Below, piece after piece: positions 22,277 to 32,630 of a stretch of DNA of 64,000 bases. Below the pieces are notes generated by a model, which was not told the DNA's origin, made no database searches, and worked only from the letters and a program-made list of their open reading frames with translations. Source of the DNA: Pollenia angustigena. Lineage: Eukaryota > Arthropoda > Insecta > Diptera > Polleniidae. The stretch spans positions 8,146,945 through 8,210,944 of the forward strand of contig OV884059.1 of the NCBI GenBank assembly GCA_930367215.1, given 5' to 3'. Position 1 is the stretch's first letter; each line of letters starts with the position of its first letter. Both the position numbers and the translations under genes were made by a program.

Positions 22277-22375
22277 TTAAAAGGCAAGCATTTTATCCAC
22301 TTTCGTCTAAGAATTCGAGCTTTTTATACTATCCGTAGAAACTTTTACATTTCTTGATTTTATATTTCTTGATAT

Positions 22376-22615
22376 TTGGATCATTTTTCGGCTCCGTGCA
22401 ATAAGTCCCAAGGAAAAAATGAAATTATACCCAACAATTTTTTATACAAATGTGGGAGTAATTTCATTGTAAAAAAGCCCCCAGCCCTCTCGGTTTTATT
22501 TCATTTTTCTTGGAAGTTATTTCATATTTTGCCTGGGAGTTATTTCATAATGAAATAAAATCCAAATGAAATAAGTCCTCGAAAAAATAAACGTGGGAGT
22601 TATTTAATTTTATTT
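22376..22615. repeat. GGGAGTTATTTCATT-type degenerate repeat, left block
   Basis: Irregular repeats of GGAGTTATTTCAT, some inverted as ATGAAATAA. The same words return at 25010-25330. Confidence 0.55.
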
Positions 22616-23313
22616 TGGTTTTCGCTGTTATTATTTGCAATTTCTTATAATTGTTAAACATTTTAAACGGTATTTATAACGGGATAGTTTAAAGTGCTCA
22701 TACATTTGGAATATTTTGAAAAGGTAAAGGATGTATGTTAAAAACGTGAAAAGAGGGAGAGTGAAGAAGAAAATCCTTGCAACCGGCTCACAGTGGGAAA
22801 TTTTACGAGAAGGCGGTCAAAATTCCATAACTTCTGACTGGATCGGTATTTTTTTATGCGATTTTTTTTGCTCGATAGGTGCGATGTTAGGCTTTAATTT
22901 GCACTATAAAACGTAAAATTCGACTGATAGGAGCAAAAGTTATGGGGAGTTCAAAATGCATTTTCATTTTTTTGTTGAGTTTCGGTGTAAAAGTTGAATG
23001 TTTCAAATATGATTTTTTTATAATTTATCATTATTTCTCTTGTATTTTACAACTGATACTTATTTTTTTATTGTCGAACTTAGATCCTGTCAGAAAATGC
23101 CAATATTTGGCCCCTGTAAATTTTTTAGTCCCAATATTCACAGGGGCCAAAGGTTGGCTTTTTTGGGACGAGACGAGTTGTTATAAGGATACAACTGAAA
23201 AGGAATATTTTGAAAAATGCCCAAATAGCATTCTTGGCTATCGATAACATTTTAGGTAATTCAACTTTTATTTTTGGTTTGAGATGTATGTGTATTTTAT
23301 TTTTATATATTAA
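22616..23313. other. No feature recognised
   Basis: Several open stretches (22731-22916, 22942-23247) but no domain, and composition is like non-coding DNA. A small imperfect hairpin near 23100-23155 (GGCCCCTGTAAA / CACAGGGGCC). Confidence 0.45.
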
Positions 23314-23836
23314 CTAGCTTAACCTGGTGAGCTTCGCTACACTTCTTTAACCACTTCTTGAAATGAGAGATATTTAATATATACATCCTATGGGAGGTAT
23401 TTCCCCCCTGCGCCTACCCGCTTTATTTTTTTTCTCAAAAGTGTGGTATACCATAAGAGTGACTTCTACAAGTTTGAACATTCTTACTGTAACAATTCTT
23501 AAGATATGCGATATTAAACATTGGCGTCCTATGGGGGTGACACTTCCCCCGCTGCAATTTTATTTCAATTTTGGGGCTCAGTAGATCCTACTACAAAAAG
23601 TTCAGCAAAATGCGTCCAGCGGCTCTTAAGATATGCGATAATTAATATTGGCATCCTATGGGGGGTACCAATTCCCCTGTCCCTATCAAAAAAATAAGTA
23701 GCCTATTTTATTTTTAGGGCTCACGTGATGTTACTTTAAAAATTTCAGGAAAATCGGTTCAGTAGTTTCGTAGTCTATAAGCCAACAAACAAACAAACAT
23801 ACAAAAATTTTTCATTTTTGTATATATGTATATAGA
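23314..23836 (-). mobile_element. Short non-autonomous Helitron
   Basis: On the reverse strand it begins TCTATATACATATATACAAA right after an A and ends GGTTAAGCTAG right before a T, the A|TC...CTAG|T signature. The 3' end closely resembles that of the Helitron at 51787-53193 (GGGTTTGCTAG). Inside are three degenerate units of 130-150 bp, each with a TCCTATGGG core (about 23387, 23527, 23654). No coding capacity. Confidence 0.8.
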
Positions 23837-24742
23837 TGCTCGCGGAAGAATCTGTAGTCTTTGTTCCTTTTTTCTTGCGCTTCTTCAGATAGATCTCCAA
23901 CTGGTATAAAATTTTATGAACTGTGGTTGGCATATGTCTCCAAGAGTATTTTTTGTTATAAAGAATTGCTGTTTCATTTGCATACTGGCCAAATTTTTTT
24001 ACATTTATCTTTCTGCTACATGATATAACTTGTAAAATGATCTGGAATCTTCTTATTAATTCAAAATGTACTCCTGTGATAATTTATGTGGCCTGAACTG
24101 CTTTATTTGTCGAAAATTCTTTAAGACTCATCTTCTTTAATTTCAGTAATGTGTCCTTGCAGGACTTATTTTTTTAACCGAATATCTTACTTTGGGTCAC
24201 AGAAATTGCTGTAGTTCGCAAGGTCGTGCCCAGACGTGTGTACAATGGGGTATAGAAATGTAGGTTAGATTCTGGACTACAAGAGAGTATAGATTTTTTG
24301 ACGCGTTTTGACGGGCAGGACTTATGCTCTATAAAGTAGGAAATTTCCGAGAAATTTTGACATTAAAAAAAAAAAAAAAAATAAAATAGTTCTAGAGGTC
24401 GCAGAGTTTAATGCTTTAAACCACGTGTAGCTAATAAAATAAACTAATTCACAAAACTTATTCTGTCAAAAAGTCTTAAAAAACAAAAAAGTTATGAGCA
24501 TTTCAACTTCAAAAATTTACTCAGAAATTCAAAACTATAACCAAATATTGAGAAAGTCCATTTCGGACCACCCTGTTCTCAATGAAATAGTTGAAATAGG
24601 GTTGAAATTTTTTGGCTCCCGAGGTTCACTAGTATTTACTTTCACATGAATAAAAAATTTTAAGATCGGAGAACATAAAAAAAAATAATTTTGGCCGCCT
24701 TCTCAAAATATGAACCAGTGTGCGGCTGAAGAATAGATATAG
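23837..24742. other. No feature recognised
   Basis: AT-rich. No TIR, no supported frame. Confidence 0.45.
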
Positions 24743-24991
24743 GTACAAAGAAGCTTTAGTCAGCGAAGCCGGTGTTTGTTATACCATAGGGGAGATAATC
24801 CTTGTACAAACGATTGTGCCATATGTATGAGTAGTGAATCAAATACTCTTTTTTTGCCATGCAAGCACCTAAAAACTTGCAATAGCTGCTTGCTTAAACT
24901 GCAGGCAGCTGTCATTACAAGAGGTCAGGATACAATAAAATGCCCCATTTGTTGCCAAAATTTCGAGGACTCAATGTTAGTTTTTTGGTAA
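24743..24991 (+). pseudogene. RING-finger (C3HC4) coding fragment embedded in repeats
   Basis: The frame is open from 24743 (after a stop at 24740) to a stop at 24989-24991. It encodes a complete C3HC4 RING: CAIC, then 11 residues to LPCKH, then C-x2-C, a 17-residue spacer and CPIC, followed by a short tail ending LVFW. All eight zinc ligands are present. RING domains usually recruit E2 enzymes in ubiquitin ligases. There is no ATG before the first Cys; the only ATG codons fall after the second Cys. As it stands it must be an exon, a truncated gene or a captured fragment. An AG at 24788-24789 could be a splice acceptor but lacks a good pyrimidine tract. The fragment begins inside an inverted copy of the CACCGGC satellite edge (24752-24784). 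Parent gene unknown. Confidence 0.6.
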
Positions 24992-25009
24992 CCTATATAA
25001 CACATATCT

Positions 25010-25330
25010 TTGGAAGTTCTTTCGTTTTTATGGCCTTATTTCATTTCTTTTCGATGGATTGTTTTTGGAAGTTATTTCATTAATGTCTTTAGGAGTTATT
25101 TCATAATGAAACAACTCCCAAAAGTTGGGGTTTGTTTCATTTTAGACTTGGAAATTATTTAATTTTTTTGGGATTTATTTCTTTTTTTTCCAGTTTGGGA
25201 CATATTTCATTTATTTTGGGATTTATTTCTTTTTTCCAGTTTGGGACTTATTTCATTTATTTTGGGATTTATTTCATTGGGAGTTATTGCACTGGGACTA
25301 ATTGCACCTGGGGCTTATTTCACTGAGCCC
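25010..25330. repeat. GGGANTTATTTCATT-type tandem repeat, right block
   Basis: Degenerate repeats of TTGGGATTTATTTC. A 46-bp unit starting CCAGTTTGGGAC is tandemly duplicated (25190 and 25236). Confidence 0.65.
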
Positions 25331-25560
25331 ATTTTTCATTCCACTTAAAATGCAAAAACACCCTAACGAAAAAATGAAAAATAACCCCAAAAAAATACAA
25401 AAAAAATGCCCCAAAATTGTGTGTTGTTGTGTCCCATGTAAAATTTTGGGGCCGTTCTTCACTTTCCTTTTGGGCCCATATTCCCTGCGTTCTAAAAAGC
25501 GAAAATATGCTTTTGGACCAGGAAATATGCTTAATAGTCAAATATGAAATATGCTTAATA
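25331..25560. repeat. ATATGC-rich repeat fragment
   Basis: AAATATGCTT words (25500-25555) recall the ATATGC-rich repeats at 8426-9790. Low complexity, non-coding. Confidence 0.45.
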
Positions 25561-26112
25561 ACCAGAAATTGCGCGTAACTTCCGAGTTTTGAACGAGATG
25601 AATAATGACTTAGGGAGGCATTAAAAAAATGTCGGATTCTACAGAAGTTTTATTATTGTCTAACTCAGAAGTGTTGCAAGTAGACTTCTTAATTAACGAT
25701 GCTAATATGTATGTATAAGTGGTTGTAAAGACGTATTACGTGTTACAAGACGTGTTACCAATTCAGCCATTAAGTGCCTAGATTAAGTAATTTTTCATCT
25801 CGTTTAGCCATGAAAAAATTAATTTTGCCATAAGCGATTTTTATTTAACCAAATTTTGACTATTTTTAGACCAAAAAAATTATAAATGAAGAATTCGTTG
25901 TAACGTTGAAATTTACTTAATTAGTTAACGCAAATGACTTTTACAGTTAAAAAAATAATCAATTTTGTGGATAATTTAAGCTTCTCGCTATTTTCCTATG
26001 TTTAGTTTGTTGTTACTAAAATTGTATTTCTACAAAAAAAAAAAATTATATCTTATGTGCATTTTCAGTGAAGTAAATTAATTTCCCAATAAAAAATGGA
26101 GCTTCCAACGAA
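25561..26112. other. No feature recognised
   Basis: AT-rich spacer. Confidence 0.5.
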
Positions 26113-26328
26113 GCAGGTTTGTAAGGGAGAAACATAAAAGTTTCGCTTACCATTGCGCTTACGGAAGACATGAATTTTATATGGCGAGTTCCCACTTTGA
26201 AGCATTACATTTTTGACACATAAAGCGCATTATTCAGCGCACATAAAAATAGTTGGATGTAACGATCAGCTTTACACACTGAATGTTTTGATACAGTTAT
26301 TTTTTAGTATTCTCCCTTACAAACCTGC
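26113..26328. mobile_element. MITE with perfect 19-bp inverted ends
   Basis: GCAGGTTTGTAAGGGAGAA (26113-26131) is exactly inverted at 26310-26328. If the first G is target, the end reads CAGG as in hAT. The 8-bp flanks (CAACGAAG and CTACGTGG) agree at only 5 of 8, so the superfamily is uncertain. 216 bp, non-coding. Confidence 0.8.
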
Positions 26329-29160
26329 TACGTGGTAAGGGAATGCCGTAGCACTTAAAATGTTATTTTTTTTTTAATAAAAGTTGTTGAGAGTTCTTTC
26401 ACTTACTTTACTGCATTTCTGTATGTCTTATTGCGTAGCGCAAAATTGTGCGCTTATTTTTTTAAAAGTACCTTTAGTGCTTCGCAAAATGATAAAATTT
26501 TTTATTGGGTTGTTAAGTTTTTGTTTATTGATATTGATGAGTTTTTTGTAATAAAATCTTGTTAAGCAACTTTTTTTAGCTACTTTCTGTAGTGTAGAGT
26601 TGGCATCAATGATTTTAAGGTTTTTGGGGGTTTTTTTTTTAACTAAATTCCTTTTAAGGATTTCAAACTTCAGCCTTAAAAATTAAAAAAATAAAAATAT
26701 CTTAAAATTAAAAAATCTTTTCCAATTTAAACACCTGCACTTATTTAGTGCCTTAATCGGGTGTGTTCTAGATTCCGAATCCACTCTAAAGTGGATTACT
26801 TTAGCATTTTTGGTGTTCTGCATTTTACATCCACAAGTTTTTATTCGTTTTCAATTAGAGTAGTAATGGGTTGGTGAAAGTAAAACGAATCGACTTTTAT
26901 TCTAATATTTGATAACATTTTTAACAAAAAATAAATTTTATTTTTAGCTTAAAATCTTCTTTATCCAATTATGTTATTTTCAGACAATTTGTTTTTTTAA
27001 TCGATTTAGTGATCTCAAATTAGTTTTTTGTTTGTTTAAAATTTTGCGATTTTTCGAGAATTTTAGCCATGTTCGCGATAAAAGCGATTTGTTTCAGTAA
27101 GTTTTCTGATTCTTTACAGCTTTAACGATTTATAATAAATAGTAGACTTTGCTAACATGCTGATGTTAGCAAATTTTTGCGAATTTCCGCGAATTTGGCA
27201 ATTTTTACCTAAGTTTTGCCAATCCTTATCGTTTAAGGGACTTTTAATCAATTATATGGCTGGTTTGAAATATTAAAAATTTACGCGATTTTTCGCTATT
27301 TTTGCAATTTTTTTTTTGTTATTTTCCGACATTTTTTTTTTTTTACCGATTTAGCGATTTCAAATAAATGTTAGTGTTTGTTAAAAAGTTTGCAATTTTT
27401 CGCGAATTTTAGCCATGTTCGCGATAGAAGCTATTTTTTCCTGTGATTCTTTACAGCTTTCACGATTTAAAAAAAAAATATTAAACATTGCCATCATGTT
27501 GCGGTTAGAAAATTAGCGATCTTTAGTACAAAAAAATTTTTCTAACAAAAACTTCGAATACACAAAAACATGCGGATTTGAGAACACCAATTTATGAATT
27601 ATGCGGTTTTAAAAAATTTTTCGTTTTCAATTCGAGTCGAAACCTAGAACATACCTGTATATTTTATTTTTATTTTTATTTCCATTAACATTTTCTTTTA
27701 AAGAAATTTGTTATCTTGCTTGTTTCATAATAGTTTTTATTTGCTAAAATATCATTGTTAAAACTTATTGCACTTTTTTCTATTTTGTAATTAAGTAAAC
27801 TTGTTTACATGCAAAACTTCACAACACAAAAAAAATGGTACTTAAATTTGCAATTACACTTTTTAATTAAATTTTATTTTCATGGAAAGATGCCGAGCAA
27901 ATATAAGTTTATTTTTGTGAAAGGGGATTTAAAAAACACAGATATAGAAATACTTTTATTGTATGTTTAAATAGAAGCTCAAATTTAGATTTGCAAGACC
28001 TTAAGCACTTTTTGTCGTGGTGTAAGCGGGAATTTATTCGTTTATGAACAAATGCATATAACTGGGTTTCGAAAAACTAAAAGATTTGTCGCTTTATCCC
28101 ATGGGAAATCACGTTAGCAAAAGTAAGTGATGGAATACATATGTTTTTTTTTCTATCATAAGCAATAACGTCGGCAGAAGAACCAGTACAAAAATGTGTA
28201 TGTACACGCTTAAGCAACATTGTCCAAGAAAACAATAAAATTCGACAGTTTATGTTGAACAACAGTAATTTTTTTTGCGTTCTACACGTAGTCATATGGT
28301 ATTGGTAATAAAATTTGACGAATGAGTAAATAAATTCTTCCAAGTTTATTCCTCGTGTAGACTCCATGTTAAACATTTTTTTTATACATTAGTGTTAGAA
28401 AGTGAAAAAAACTAAAAGAAAATCCAGTTTGACTGAAAAAAATTAAAAAAAATCATTATTCGCAAAAAACTTGAATGTCAAATCTTAATGAAAAAATAGA
28501 ACTCCAAGTAAAATTACACACATAAAACTAATTACTAATTAATGGGCTAAACATGGAAGTAGAAATTACACAAAGTACGTATATGTAATATCACTCAGAT
28601 TGGCAACACTGACTTTGACTCTCCGTTAAATGGAGTAAATTGTCCATAGCTACCATAATTTGGACTATTTCTTCTTTTAAAAAGTACTTTACACTATCCC
28701 ACAAAACTTACGTATTCCCAATACTTTGCAAGATATAAATCTAATGAGTTTTGTTACGACTGTCAAAAAATCTAATTTAACATATCAGTTTGTATTCACA
28801 CTTTCACACATGAAATAATAATTTAATTTGCTTTTGTTAAAATGCAACCCTGATCAAATGAAAAGTATTATTGTTTAGAAACATTTCAAAAAACGATACA
28901 GTCTTTTGGGATAAAAAATTTTTTTTTCGTTCAAGTCTTGTCCTTTTTATTTACACTAAAATACTTTTACATATTTTGGAGATTCACAAGGTGTCATGAA
29001 GTCATAAGTTTAAAAATAATAACATGAAAAAATACAACTGTTGTGAACAACCCCTCATAACTTAGTGTGCTATTTTGAATTTAAATCAACTGATTTAAAA
29101 CAAATATTTACCTAACATCAAAATATTTTTTAATTCTAATTCATTATTTTATAAAATAAA
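26329..29160. other. No feature recognised
   Basis: AT-rich. A duplicated patch with TTTTCGCGAATTTTAGCCATGTTCGCGATA-like words occurs near 27050-27085 and 27395-27430, suggesting an old local duplication of about 340 bp. A 99-codon reverse-strand open stretch at 28077-28376 has no recognisable domain. Confidence 0.45.
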
Positions 29161-29161
29161 T

Positions 29162-29222
29162 TAGATCTTACCTGATCTTAAGCGGCCCAGATCTTAGATC
29201 TTACCTGATCTTAAGCGGCCCA
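29162..29222 (+). repeat. 33-bp tandem duplication overlapping a MITE end
   Basis: TAGATCTTACCTGATCTTAA plus GCGGCCCA occurs twice, 33 bp apart. The second copy runs into the MITE at 29214, so the MITE terminus and its flank have been duplicated. Confidence 0.85.
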
Positions 29223-29487
29223 TACACTTGCACCATTATTGTATATGATATCCGCCATATTATTTCCATTTTGTCATATAGTATGCATTAAGTCGAACAA
29301 TAGCTTCCATCATTCAATAAAAAAATGAACATAACCTATAGGAATAACATAAACAGCATTGTACAATGTTGGAAACACATTTCACTTTCTTTTCGTTGTG
29401 CAATAATTCGAATATCACATACACATTGGCGATATAATTGTAAAATGCGTGAAATTGAAAAATTTTGTTGCAAGTGTATGAGCCGCT
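29214..29487. mobile_element. PIF/Harbinger-like MITE (TTA target), copy 1
   Basis: Inverted ends AGCGGCCCATACACTTGCA and the complement of AGCGGCTCATACACTTGCA are flanked by TTA (29211-29213, 29488-29490). The right half matches 55960-56160 in opposite orientation, for instance ATATCACATACACATTGGCG. Open stretch 29325-29519 is non-coding repeat. Confidence 0.85.
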
Positions 29488-29639
29488 TTAGACGCAAATC
29501 ACAAATAAATTTTATTTAATCCAAATTTTTAATATTTTTAATTAGGCTTAAGTTCATGAAATTTAATTTTTATTAAAATATTTTTGTGAAGAAAGGAATT
29601 TTACAACATGAAAATTAATTAAAATTGTTATTGATAATC

Positions 29640-29715
29640 TTTCATTCTTGACGTGGCTCGGGCTCGAACCCTGGCCGGCAGGTTACCATGACATGTTTCG
29701 ATCGCAACCACTCGA
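29640..29715 (-). mobile_element. tRNA-like SINE head (reverse strand)
   Basis: The reverse strand reads GAGTGGTTGCGATCG, then after about 30 bases CAGGGTTCGAGCCCGAGCC, a good pol III B-box/T-arm. The A-box side is weak. A poor acceptor stem argues against a real tRNA. Different sequence from the SINE at 20543 and 58973. Confidence 0.5.
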
Positions 29716-30528
29716 TCTCCTCATTTGGATTTTGTTTGTTTACCAAACATCAGAGTCCTAAGTCGATATAGTTTGACGCCGCAAGTGTTTTGTTGCAAAA
29801 ATTGCTAGCTGCAGATTGAATTCGGATATTAGCCGGATAAAACTATACCATCAACGGCGACGGCTACAAAACTAATGCGGCTCCACTCAGCGCAGGTCTC
29901 TTCTGATTGATTTCGACAGCACAGCAAGCAAAGTTCTATTAATTTAAGACACTTTTTGTTTAAAAAGCAACAACAATATTTTTAAACCATTGTAAAATGT
30001 AAGAACATTATGACAATATAACATGATAGCACATCTTGTGAATACCCCAATTATGTACTTGAGTTTTTGACATGTCTTAATACAAAGTATAATAGTTTGA
30101 GTACCCCTAAGTAGATTTTTTCTTTCCTTTTTAGAACAAATTATAAACCAATAACGGTAAATTTTAAAAGAAACAATAACTTGCGTTATTTTGTGTTGCT
30201 GTCGTTAAATGTTGTCAGTTGTTTACTTTACCATAACATTGAAAGTTTTTCTATACATATTTATTATTTTTTAAAATTGTTATCGCAAAAATAGAATACA
30301 AAAGAAAAGAGTATATAAGAAAAATTAATTTATTTTTAACTTTAAAATGACAGTGAACCTTAAAAAAAAACATTTTTAAACTTTATAATGAAGAAAAATG
30401 TTTTATATTTAAAAAATGTCTTGAGTATAACTATTAAATAATTATTTTTTTTTTGCTTTTTGTTTTCAGATACCATAAAATTTTTTATTTACAATTTAAA
30501 TTTAATTAAAGCTTAACGTTTTTCTTTT
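29716..30528. other. GC-richer patch then AT-rich DNA, unclassified
   Basis: 29770-29930 is GC-richer than its surroundings (for example CAACGGCGACGGC). It may be the body of the adjacent SINE, but I cannot assign it. The rest is featureless. Confidence 0.35.
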
Positions 30529-31098
30529 TATACCCTTCACAACAGGTGGCAAGGGAATATATATAAGTTTATCATTCCGCTTGTTATTTCTACAATATTA
30601 TTATTATTATTATTATTAAATTCCCGTAGTTCCTAGGTGGAACATAGGAACATATTTCTACAATATGAGTCTCATATATTCTGGGTCATTATGTAGCGAA
30701 GTAAATTAAACGATCTCTGTCTGATGTTGAAATGGGTTTTCCGAAGACTTCAGAAATGATGGGGACAATGTTGTTATATCTTAAATTTACGTCACATATG
30801 TCACATTTGCTATTGAAACTCAGCCTGATTCGTCTACAAATGGCTGATATATGAGCAAAGAACCACGCCTGCCTCTTATTTAGCAAATAAATCCTTTGTT
30901 GTCTTTTACTTTTTATCAGAAAGACGGCAAGAGCCAAAGTTTCCAAATTAGGTACAGGCATCTTGGTTATCAATAGACAACATCCGGCAAACTGTGGGCG
31001 GGAAAGGAATAATATTCGTGGCACAAAACGATTTATTAAAATCTGAAGAAGGGTATATAAGATTCGGCATAGCCAAAAAAAAGCTCTCTACTTGCTTA
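30529..31098 (+). mobile_element. DINE-1/HINE-like element (group A)
   Basis: Starts TATACCCTTCACAACAGGTG and ends GAAGGGTATATAAGATTCGG, so short subterminal inverted repeats close the element. After these come a degenerate CGGCATAGCC stem-loop and CTCTACTTG. This order (subTIR, body, subTIR, hairpin, CTTG) is that of DINE-1/INE-1, the Helentron-associated elements. A 111-codon reverse open stretch here (30689-31024) is repeat sequence. An ATT microsatellite lies at 30598-30618. Confidence 0.8.
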
Positions 31099-32630
31099 TT
31101 AAATTTTCTATATTTTATTTTACTATTTTTTTTTTGCCAATTTTAAACTTTTTAGTTAAAGAAATTGAAATACAGAAAACAAATTTAAATTATAGTGATG
31201 TGAAAATCAAATGCAAGAAAGCAGAACCATTTTTTTCTTCTCTAATTTTTATATTAAAGAAGAAAATAAAAGATTTTCTAGTTACCACAAAAGCAAAAAA
31301 AAAAAAAAAACAAAGTCATGGTAATCAAAACAAAAAAAAAAAAAACCATAAAAATTTTAAACGTGTATAAGCCACGTTTAAAAATGCTGCATAAATAAAT
31401 ATTTTAATAAATATTTATAGTTGCTTGGGAGACTAAAAGAATTTTTTTGCAGCAAATATGAAATTATCACATATTTTTAAACTTCCGGTTTTGGGTTTTT
31501 TTTTTATCTTTATTAGTTAATACAAAGTAGCAAACTTAGAAATTATAAATATTTGTATGATTTCTACAAATTAATCGAAATATCAAAATTTATTTTTTTC
31601 TGAATTATTTAAGTACTGGATCGATTTTGGAAACGAAACGATTCATAATCGAAAATTTAGTTTTCAGTTTCTTCAAAAATACATTTTCTATTAATTTTCC
31701 TCTTATAACCTGTCTTTTATCTTCTTAATTTAGTGCTATGTATAAGTTGAACTATATTTTCAAACGAAAATGAGCTGCCTTATGCAAAAAAAAAAAGTTA
31801 TAGTATACATTAGTTAACCAATACATTAATCCCATACATAATTACTGGGCTTAATTCTATAGTATAGCATAGTCTGTCTGTTAGACGATTATGTTTAATA
31901 TACAACTCTTAAAAGAATCTTCAAATTATTATTTCATGAGTAACAAAAACAAAAAGATCTAATTTTTTTTTATTTATTACGTTTTTATTCATTTTTTTGA
32001 CACGCAAGCATTTTTTTTTGCGATTCGATAGCATTTGGGTAGCTCTATGTTTTGTAAAAAAGCTGGATTTCATCGAGTTTAAGTTTTCATAATAAGAGTT
32101 ATAAACGTGTGGTCACGAACGTACGCAACATAAAAGTCAACTTCGGCTGACAGTAGTGAAAATCTGCGTAATGAAACGGAATTTTCAAAAGTGATTAATT
32201 TATTTTAAAAGTGTATTAATGTAGGTATCCATCCAGTATTTACAAAATAAAATATCTCTCTTGGTTTTTATTTAATTGGCTTATGTACCGGTCGCGAACG
32301 TACGATTTTTCCATATGTTTTTTTATTACAATAAATGCCTTCAACTTTCCGTAACAAAAAAACTTAATACTCCTTTTACAATTGATTGTAATGGAGAGAT
32401 TATGAAGAAAGAGTGTAAACATAACATATTTTTTGCATGTAAAATAAGTATATATAAATGTCTTTAGAAGTAGAAAATACAGGAAATTATAAAATTTTCC
32501 CGTTTCCAGCCCAATTTCCTCAAGTAAAACAGCTCAGATATGCTAGGAAACCATTCTTTTATAAGAACATAGACGTTTTTTCTAATAATAAACAATAAAA
32601 GACGATGATATCAGCATTTTATTTTTTCAT
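31099..32630. other. No feature recognised
   Basis: AT-rich, with long A runs (31296-31312, 31331-31345). GTACGTTCGCGACC-like words appear inverted near 32113-32128 and 32286-32306 (ACGAACGTACG / CGCGAACGTACG). Nothing more. Confidence 0.45.

Noticed and set aside
28077..28376. 99-codon reverse frame starting MFNMESTRG
   Set aside because: No recognisable domain, no splice or promoter signals, and length is not exceptional across 64 kb.
29640..29715. Functional tRNA gene on the reverse strand
   Set aside because: Good B box but no convincing acceptor stem or A box; called a tRNA-like SINE head instead.
30689..31024. 111-codon reverse frame
   Set aside because: Wholly inside a DINE-like element, whose other copies do not keep the frame open.
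31092..31370. Lys-rich forward frame
   Set aside because: Made of A-rich low-complexity DNA.
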